64,000 bases of DNA from Actinernus sp. WN-2022. Its lineage: Eukaryota > Cnidaria > Anthozoa > Actiniaria > Actinernidae. A program made the translations under genes and the position numbers. The notes under the pieces are model-generated. The model was not told the origin of the DNA. It saw nothing but the letters and a program-made list of their open reading frames with translations, and did no database searches. Each line of letters starts with the position of its first letter. Position 1 is the first letter of the stretch. Below, in pieces: positions 56,372 through 64,000 of the stretch. The DNA lies in the NCBI GenBank assembly GCA_030867875.1, contig JAOWCC010001634.1:103705321-103769320 (forward strand), given 5' to 3'.

Positions 56372-57786
56372 CATCACCAACTTCAACAAACCCGTTAGTA
56401 CTCTTAAAATGCGCTGTGTGTGTTATTTTTATTTTTATTCATTTTTTCCGGCGTCGAAAGTGGAAATTGCATAAGAGATTCATTACCGTGCTATCGATAT
56501 GGCCGGATGGATCAGTTTCAGTGTCATATGGCTACCGCACCGTATATGTTAAGTATGTTAAGGCGGCCTGGGGTCATTGACTGAAAATAGGAAAAACACA
56601 TCTTTTCAAGATTATGAGCTAGAACCTTGACAAAAATATGTGAAACTCAGTACATCAATATACCTTCACGTGATAAAGAACCTTAACTAGCGTTTTTGAA
56701 TTTTGGATGATCACGTGACCTATTAACACGAATATCAGAGGGAGAAACTCCTTCTAAAATGGGGTTGCGAGTTTTCGCCAAGTAAACAAGTTACTATATC
56801 CAGTATATTTTGATTACTGATTTCTACAAACTCACGCTTAGAGAATTTGATTATCGTTTACTGTTAAGGGGATATTCAGCAAAACAGGTCACGTTACCAC
56901 ATTCCCCCCTTAATATCTTAATATCTTATCCCCTAATCAATAAAAACAACTCTAGTCGTGATACGATGAGATACGATGTTTCTCAGTGCTGGAAGTCCTT
57001 GCAAAACACTGTAGTTTATGGAATAAACTCATTTATCTCACATCAATAACACAGTAATGGACCTACTTTGCAATTTCCCACTTGCGAAGTCGAAAAAAAA
57101 ATATAGAAAAGAATATACAGAGACGAATTCAAGACTCGGACCCGCTTACGCGGTTCGAGTGACAATTACCATACTCAGTTCTACGCACAGGGATTCCTAT
57201 ATCAATCGTATTGTTGTGGTATGGACCTATCAAGTTATGTTCTTCAATACCTTCATATAAGAAACGTCTGCCTGAGTCATTAAAAATACTTTTATTTATT
57301 GAAGTCCACTCAGTTCAATCCAGATCGTTTGCGCAGCCTTTATGATAGACTTGCTCCAAGTCGAACTTGCTGAGTCACTGGGTAAGCGATTACTGGGTCA
57401 AAAATCGAGCGCGTGAATCGAAGCGAGAGGCGAGTTCGACTTGTTTCACTTGCAGGAAATTGAATCGGGGGATTATGTTTTGGCGCGAAAACACGTTTCA
57501 GGGGCGGAGCTTACATTTCGCTCCTTTGACAAACTCTTTCTGAGTACAATCAAATTGTTAATACCACATCCACGGTCGACTGATTCGACACGTCAACATA
57601 CAATACCTGAAGAATTGACGCTTTGTGATTGGACAAATCTTAGTACGTTATAAGCCACGCCTCCGGTTGGGAAATTAACCGGTACATTTGGCGCGCTGCA
57701 AGTGGGAAAAGTCCTTCCTACCTTTATGCTTTCCTTTACGTTTTCGTCGTTCGACTAACTGTTTGTGTTTTATGTTTTCTTGACAG
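56372..57786. other. Upstream of the NHL exon; no exon recognised
   Basis: No RING or B-box coding sequence is visible, so the earlier exons of the NHL gene lie either left of this region beyond the repeats or in an intron-separated place outside the window. The 3' end is intron-like, with a pyrimidine-rich tract and TTTCTTGACAG. Confidence 0.4.
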
Positions 57787-58904
57787 TCGACCCTCGTCAC
57801 TGTTCAGTTGATAACCTAAAGCGTTCTGTTTACGGATTTGAGCCACAAAGGTTTGATATTACAACAAAGAACGTAAATGGAAACAACTTCTTTTGCCCCC
57901 CGGAGTTAATAGGCGTTAAAGTAGAAGAAAGTACGGTCGACGGAGAAGGACAAATATCCGTAGAAATTTTTAATGGTAAAGATGGAGCTTACCAAGTTGA
58001 GTTTAAGCCAACAAAAGAAGGGAAACACATAGTTACCATCGATGGAGAGGAACTTGAACATGGAACTGTGGATGTTATTAAAAAATTTGAGCCTGTACGT
58101 TCATTCGGTTCTCGTGGAAGTTTAAGTGGACAGTTTTTTGAGCCAGATGGCATTACAGTTGATAATGAAAATTATGTCCTTGTAGCTGACACCAGCAACC
58201 ACCGAGTTCAAGTATTTAATGCGGATGGTCAATACATACGAGAACTCGGTGGCGAGAGAATAATGAACAAACCTACAGGAATCACGGTAAACAAAGACAA
58301 TAATATTATTGTTAGTAACAATTATGATCTCAATGTTCAAGTGTTTACATCAGATGGAAGGCAGTGTATTCGTAGTATTGGTCAGGGGATAGTTACACGT
58401 GCTTGTGGTGTGTGTGTGTCTAGTGATGGTAATATTGTAGTGTGTAGTAGTAGAGATATGCGAGGTGTAAAGATGTTTAGCGAAGAGGGACAGTTACTAA
58501 GTAAAGACATGTTTCCCGCACAAGAGGAAGATGAAAGCCCTCAATATGTCACCTACTCTAATGGTAAATATTTTGTAACATATTATCTTAAACACTTTAT
58601 ACGGGTTTACGATGATAATGGACGATTCGTTGACCAGTTCAGTTTCTATGGAGATAGTCATAATCAATCCTCTGGTCCCATTGGTCTTACAGTGTATAGA
58701 GAACATTATTTGCTGGTGTGTGACCAGTATAATTATCGTGTACAGGTATTAACACTACAGGGAGAATTTCTCGGTTCATTTGGTAGTCGTGGTTTTGATC
58801 GTGGGGAGATGTGTGCCCCAACAGACATTACTGTTCTCTCGGATGGCCGTACTGTGATGTTGACAGACTGGTCCAGCGATTGTGTTCATATATGGCGTAA
58901 CTGA
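57787..58904 (+). CDS. Filamin/NHL-repeat protein, last coding exon (TRIM2/3/71 type)
   Basis: An intact ~372-codon exon. It begins after the acceptor TTTCTTGACAG (57,776-57,786) because no ATG is near and the frame enters from upstream in phase 1. Residues 1-110 (counting from VDPRH) make the filamin-type Ig domain, including AYQVEFKPTKEGKHIVTIDG, which is typical for it. Then come about six NHL blades: FGSRGSLSGQFFEPDGITVD with VADTSNHRVQVFNADG is the first and clearest; the last ends FGSRGFDRGEMCAPTDITVL and HIWRN. In TRIM2/3/71 proteins this part follows RING, B-boxes and coiled coil, binds RNA or partner proteins, and the RING gives ubiquitin ligase activity. The N-terminal part is not in the window, so ligase function cannot be judged. 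Anthozoans carry many such genes. No AATAAA is seen within 200 bp after the stop. Confidence 0.85.
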
Positions 58905-59070
58905 ATTATTTTATATACCGACATATACAACACTCACTATCTACAATCTTTGAAGTGCCACTACGATCAAATTTGCTATAAAAGTTCCTATATTTTTTGT
59001 CTACCCACACCGTTTTTTGATCTGACGATGGGAAGTCTTACTTTTTGGGGTCCGAATCTTGAGTTTTTAT
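58905..59070. other. 3' flank of the NHL exon
   Basis: AT-rich; no clear polyadenylation signal. Confidence 0.4.
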
Positions 59071-59373
59071 GTCCGCCATTACTCGAACGTTAACCCGTTC
59101 CGTGACATAGCCATGACAGAGCTAATTTCCAGCGAACGTGACGTCATCTTCTCGACACAACAACATCCGGGGCTACGTTTCACACAAACTTTCGCACGAA
59201 CTTATAAGTAAAGTACATGTTTATACTATTTTTCCAAAAAGGAAACGAAAGAACGAAGTTTTGAATGGAAATACGCATTTACAAGAGCGACGCGTTGAGA
59301 AGATGACGTCACGACAGCAAACCGCTGGTCGAAAATCTCGAAGTATTTGGAACACACTTCAGTAATGGCGGAC
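59071..59373. mobile_element. 303-bp foldback MITE
   Basis: GTCCGCCATTACT at 59,071-59,083 and AGTAATGGCGGAC at 59,361-59,373; inner arms CGTGACGTCATCTTCTC and GAGAAGATGACGTCACG. Confidence 0.65.
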
Positions 59374-61208
59374 GTGATTTCAACGTTAAACTCCCTACAA
59401 AATTCATAGGTTAATTTGGTCCTTTGGTAATATTTTTCAATGATTTGGATATTTTCGACACTGTGTGTCGTTTTGGAAGACAAAAAAGTAGAAAAGAATA
59501 TAGTCGAATTTCATCGTATTGGCCTTTAATACGTGAGTACAACATTTACAACTATTATCAGGGAGGTGGGAGGGAATGCAGACGCAATTCAGATTATGCT
59601 ATAACTGAGCAGCAATCCTTGTTATCACATTGGCTGCGCCTGAGTAATGTTCGCACGGTCGAGACGATCGAAATACCTGAAAGAACAAAACAAAAACATC
59701 ACTCACGATGGAGAAATAGGGAATACAGAAAATAGGAAATAATTTAGTTTACTAGAGTCGGTCAACTTGAATGAGTAGGAACTGATAATTAAAATAAAGT
59801 TTGCTGTAATTTACCTATGTCTAGTTATTGTTATCTTTCGTTATATATATAATTTTAGATAAGATTAGGCTAGTCTAGTGAATTAAACTGATCAATTTTG
59901 AGACCATCTGTATAACTGATTTTTGGGATTTCAAGATATCCATAAGTAATCCAAGGTTTTGTTCATTGTTTAGCTCATAGTTACGCTTAGATAACGGTTT
60001 AAAAGGTGTTTGTTTACAATTAAGTTATTCCGCTTTGTTATATGCATAATTATCTCGTCAATGTCAGTATTATTTGTAATAATATCATTCCAGTTATTTT
60101 TGCAAGAGCGGCATTACATTTTCTCTCAATGAAAAGATGTCGATTACAATTTTTTGAACACAATGCCGGCTCAACATTTATAAAACTGAGCGAGAGAGAA
60201 TTTCATTACGGGCTGCCTCTTTCAATTGGAATATCAACTTTAAGTCTTTAATTCAACTCGTGTCTCAGTGTTTATGTGAATATTAAAGACTCTGTCGTTA
60301 AGCTTTGCGCGACTCAAGTAAATTCCGAGCTTGAAAGCGTAAAAACAATTGCGATATAATTTAGTATTGTTTTTAGTGTTCCCAGGAATGTATGCAACAA
60401 TCACACAAAGTCAAACGGCTGCGCATGCGCATTACCGTCAGTCAAAATTACCATAAAATATCGTAACAACCCGGTGTCCGGTACTCCACTTGCGAACTTC
60501 AACCTCAAAAACAAGACAAATACATTAAAGTCAAGCTTTTAAATTTCATAGCTTTAAGTTTAGTTCCAGATTACCGATTTATTTTTAGAAATGAACAAAA
60601 CATTCTGAAAGGTTACTGGTTAGAAAAAGGGTGCTTGAACATGATACCAATACACTCAACAGGAAAATATTTTCGTAAGATGCAGACGATTGAATTATGT
60701 TGGTTTATGGTTTCCATTCCAGAAAATAAGGAAAGTTAACACCAATATACAACCACCACGTGCGCAATTTTTCAGCCATTTTGAAAATGTTAGTTGACGC
60801 ATGCGCAGAAATTTGACCGCTTTGTGTGCAATAATAGCTACACTCTCGCAAAGCATAACGGTCGACAAAGAGTCTTAGTGAAGTGAAGTGCCGTTACTGA
60901 AGGTGATTGATCTTGGTTGTTCTAGTATAGAGTAGTGTGTTCATATATTGTAGTTTAGTTAGAGTTAGGTGTGTAGTTATGTGTCAGTATGAGTGTTTAT
61001 TATTCAACTACACTCACTTGTTCCAGATAACGCCCGAGAGAGCCTGGAACGAATACAGATATCCCGCATTATAACCCATCAAATATTTTCTCTCGCGCGT
61101 GATTGGAGGAATGCGTCACGTGACCCGATATTTTCTCTTCGCCAGAGGACAACTATCAGCGAGCGTAAGTGTAAGAGCGCGTGAAAGAAAATATTTGAAG
61201 GATTTTAA
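59374..61208. other. 1.8 kb without a recognised gene
   Basis: Chance frames only; no repeat structure seen. Confidence 0.4.
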
Positions 61209-61316
61209 CAACAATAACCTGCATTGTGGCGTCTAAATATGCCCTGGTATTTGTCCTCGCGCTTCGCTCTCGGGAATATCAAGGCATATTTTGACGCCAC
61301 AAATAAGTTATTGTTG
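61209..61316. mobile_element. Foldback MITE, 108 bp
   Basis: CAACAATAACCTGCATTGTG with GGCGTC, AATATGCC at the left, and the reverse (GGCATATT, GACGCCAC, GTTATTGTTG) at the right. Confidence 0.65.
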
Positions 61317-61397
61317 ATATATTGTAACATTATTTATTTGTACTCTGCTGCGGGCGCTTTTATTTTATTATGAGAAAAAGTTGGATAATAGATATCT

Positions 61398-61502
61398 TAT
61401 TAGACAGTCCAATGTGTAGTAAGCCATTTGTATTCTGTCGAGCCGGTATAACTCGTAAAATATCCAGCCATGCTACACACTAGACCGTCTAACAAGATAA
61501 TA
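61398..61502. repeat. Imperfect inverted repeat
   Basis: ATCTTATTAGACAGTC...TGTGTAG and CTACACA...GACCGTCTAACAAGAT pair with a few mismatches across ~105 bp. Confidence 0.5.
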
Positions 61503-62012
61503 ACAAATAATGATTAGTCATGATTATTGATACAGCAATTCATGAAATGTTGTGCACAAAAGCTGAAATAGTAAAAATATTTTAGGGGAAATTATTGTAC
61601 AATTTCGTTATATAATACTTATATTTGAAAACTACTTTTCCGCTTTTATAAACATATCCTGTTTGCACGTTTTCAAATCGCTGTATTTGGTTGAACACTT
61701 GAATCCTGTATTTGCTTTGTCTACTGTGACTCCGTTCTGTATGTAATGTTCAAAGCTCTTAGCTTGTTATCGTCTAGTTTACTCATAATAAGTTTATAGT
61801 TAGACGATTTTCATCGATAAGTTGCACCTCTATGGCATGCACGGAGATAGTGTATGTAAGATATCGAGTTCTAGTTAATAGTCTACTTAGTGATTTACGT
61901 GATTGACCTTAAATATCATGTTACACGACCGCATGGTAAGATCGACACTAACGCTACGGGAGGAAAGAGGTATGTGATTACTATGACCATCTCTGTAGGA
62001 TTTAAGCAATAA
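61503..62012. other. Non-coding, nothing recognised
   Basis: No feature that I can support other than the target site of the next MITE. Confidence 0.4.
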
Positions 62013-62192
62013 TAGCCTCCTCCGCAGGCATCTCTAATTTTTGAGGAAATGAGATTATGGGCTCCCTGTGGCAGGTGAAGAAAAGAGAGGGAGATTGGAT
62101 CCGAGAGAGAAGTCCTCCTCTTCTCTCAAGGAGTCACAGGTAACCCAATTCACGATTTTTAAAATCTGATAGAGATGCCTGCGGAGGAGGCT
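62013..62192 (-). mobile_element. MITE of the CCTCCTCCGCAGGC family, complete
   Basis: Ends TAGCCTCCTCCGCAGGCATC and its reverse complement; target duplication AGCAATAA at 62,005-62,012 and 62,193-62,200 (8 bp, 9 if one more base is counted). Orientation is opposite to the copies at 8641 and 62,749. Confidence 0.8.
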
Positions 62193-62598
62193 AAGCAATA
62201 ATAGTGTCAAGGATTTCTACGTTTTCCGCATGATTCATTCTTTATGCCTTTTCCATATACTGTTGTGATTCATTTATTGTTAACGATCTTCAACTTCGTA
62301 TAATTTAGTTCGGTACAACGATACGGTTTAAATGTCCTTATTGTGTTATGAGTAGCATTAATATTTAGTTACGTATACTTTACTCTATTGATTTCAGTTT
62401 TTACGTGAATCCAGTGATATAATAATAAAGAATAATTATCAAGATCGGTGTTGCTGGTTTCGCAGAGTATTACAAAAGAACCTATCCTCAAGCGGCCTAA
62501 CTGGGGCCGAACGAAATTATCCCAGTAGGGCCTCAAGTCGCTACAGTAAAATCTCTTCGTCATCTTCGCATATAAGTACAAACTTCAATGCATACAAC
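62193..62598. other. Non-coding, nothing recognised
   Basis: Only AT-rich sequence and chance frames before the gag-like fragment. Confidence 0.4.
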
Positions 62599-63135
62599 AT
62601 GTCCGAACCAGACAAACAAACACATCAACCGTGGGAATGAGAGAAAGGATTATGATCGAGAAGGGGAAGGAATTTCACTTAGAACTATTAGAAGTGGATC
62701 GCATTTCCGCACAGAGAAATTGGAGGAAACACTATAATAAGGTCGCAGTAGCCTCCTCCGCAGGCATCTCTATCAGATTTTAAAAATCGTGAATTGGGTT
62801 ACCTGTGACTCCTTGAGAGAAGATCCAATCTCCCTCTCTTTTCTTCACCTGCCACAGGGAGCCCATAATCTCATTTCCTCAAAAATTAGAGATGACTGCG
62901 GAGGAGGCTAAGGTCGCAGCCCTCAGCGGATTCTCGAAATATCGGGACGCTCCAAATCGAAAGAGCCAGCCTCGAAACCCAATTTAAAATTGTAACGGCA
63001 GTGTACGAAAGGCTAGAGGACGCTCTAGAGTGCTTCGAAGAAAGACGAATAATTACTGAGAAATTCGAAGCACTCGAGAAAGAAAACACAGAGGTGTTGA
63101 AATCAGTAAACGCCCACGCCGGGTCAGCTGTCTGA
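62599..63135 (+). pseudogene. Gag-like coding fragment broken by a MITE
   Basis: An ATG at 62,599 opens MSEPDKQTHQPWE and a stop; the next frame carries a charged, helical stretch with SAQRNWRKHYNKVA right up to the MITE at 62,749. Just beyond it coding resumes as ALSGFSKYRDA, then after another frameshift as ERLEDALECFEERR and EKFEALEKENTEVL, ending at a stop near 63,135. The coiled-coil helical nature and a W..H/R-rich start resemble the first part of LTR (e.g. BEL/Pao-type) gag proteins in invertebrates. Two frameshifts plus the insertion make it non-functional. No zinc knuckle or protease is in view. It could also be a host coiled-coil gene remnant. Confidence 0.45.
62749..62910 (+). mobile_element. 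MITE of the CCTCCTCCGCAGGC family, inside the gag-like fragment
   Basis: Ends TAGCCTCCTCCGCAGGCATC and GACTGCGGAGGAGGCTA; 9-bp target duplication AGGTCGCAG at 62,740-62,748 and 62,911-62,919. Its body matches the copy at 62,013 in reverse, and 8641 directly. Confidence 0.85.
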
Positions 63136-63221
63136 AGAAAGTAGTCATTTAGCTACTGCAGTCAGTACAGCATTGTACAGCGGTAATCTAATAAAACAAA
63201 ATGGCGAGTTTCACCATTCGG

Positions 63222-64000
63222 ATAGTAACAGTCAGTGATGGCTCGACAGACTCGAATGTGCCGAACCTTACATATAATTATTTAGATATACCAAAATATA
63301 GAAGACTTCCATGCTATACAATTAATAAGGGAGATAATTTCCCGTCCGATCATATTTCAGTCAGCGCCGTTCAAATATTAAAATTCATTCGATCGCTTAT
63401 AAAAAAGCTAGAGCAGTTTCGAATAAAATAAGTTGTTCAAAAGAACGTTGTTTAAAATATGACTTACTCGTATCCGAAGAAAAAATTCAATCGTTGTAAA
63501 ATAGCGAATGAGCACAGTCACAAATAAGCTTTCTACTTCTAGTTCTGGCATAAAATATAATATCAACAACATTACATCGCGTGCACATTACTGTTTGTTC
63601 GGATAGTAACAGTATACTCGAATGTGCCGAACCTTACATATAATTATTTAGATACACCAAAATATAGAAGACTTTCATGCTATACAATTAATAAGGGAGA
63701 GAAATGCTGTTACAAATTTAGGGTTAAGCCGAGGTGATCACTATCTAATTTCTCCTTTCTCAGTTACAAAAAAAATGCAAATTTTCAAGAGAGAATTTCC
63801 CGTCCGATCATATTTCATTCAGCGGCTCAAATAAATCCAATCGTTTAAAAAGCTAAATCAGTTTCGAACAAAATAAGTTGTTCAAAAGAACGTTGTTTAA
63901 AATATGACTTACTCGTATCCGAAGAAAAAATCCAATCGTTATAAAAGAGCGAAAGAGCACAGTCACAAATAAGCTATCTAGTTCTGGCATAACATATAAT
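63222..64000. repeat. Tandem duplication of ~330-400 bp at the window end
   Basis: CTCGAATGTGCCGAACCTTA and the following sequence (from 63,222) recurs from about 63,598 to the edge. Copy 2 carries ~110 extra bases (GAAATGCTGTTACAAATTTA on) and a short deletion at its start. Copy 1 contains a 76-codon frame (63,201-63,431, MASFTIRIVTVSDGSTDSN) that copy 2 does not keep. Confidence 0.75.

Noticed and set aside
57765..57786. Translation start of the NHL protein at 57,765
   Set aside because: There is no ATG there, and the bases are the pyrimidine-rich end of an intron; coding starts after the AG at 57,786.

Overview
The window looks like nuclear DNA of an anthozoan cnidarian, most likely a stony coral. 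The reasons are spliced NHL-type TRIM-like coding sequence, decayed non-LTR retrotransposons with short microsatellite tails, a tRNA-derived SINE, KIAA1958/Crypton-like fragments and many palindromic MITEs. This placement is inference; no marker gene fixes the species.

Positions 1 to about 7,550 are quite different. They hold a compact, almost wholly coding block of seven viral-type genes that runs off the left edge: a partial capsid-like gene, a three-part set of hydrophobic (membrane or virion) proteins, a probable jelly-roll minor capsid protein, a TFIIB/VLTF3-like transcription factor, a Cys-rich zinc protein and an unrecognised 312-residue protein. All six complete frames are open. Genes are arranged in divergent pairs sharing one 30-40 bp AT-rich promoter (core TATAACTATACGT, sometimes as a near palindrome) and in convergent pairs with overlapping or nearly touching stop codons. 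Two minus-strand genes end in near-identical perfect hairpins with a common loop. The block ends next to a ~190 bp imperfect palindrome. I read it as an integrated, or co-assembled, polinton-like/adintovirus-like DNA virus of a cnidarian with its own transcription start factor, promoter code and hairpin 3' ends.

Positions 7.7-57.7 kb hold no intact host gene that I can recognise. This is a transposon graveyard with readable nesting: a 2.6 kb TIR element inside a GTTGAA minisatellite (8.8-11.45 kb); a 4.9 kb TTAA-flanked element splitting a LINE reading frame exactly (13.78-18.67 kb); a 3.9 kb TIR element with another TIR element inside it (27.3-31.3 kb); a 5.55 kb TIR element with split direct repeats (31.4-36.9 kb); LINE remnants at 37.4-39.1, 43.4-44.2, 45.4-45.8, 46.5-48.2 and 51.4-52.4 kb; SINE copies at 19.5, 40.1, 40.9, 42.0 and perhaps 45.0 and 49.2 kb; and many MITEs, several with visible target duplications.

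At 57.79-58.90 kb lies one intact terminal coding exon of a filamin/NHL-repeat protein of the TRIM2/3/71 type. The last 5 kb again holds MITEs, including two inverted copies of one family; one of these sits inside a broken gag-like coding fragment. The window ends in a ~380 bp tandem duplication.
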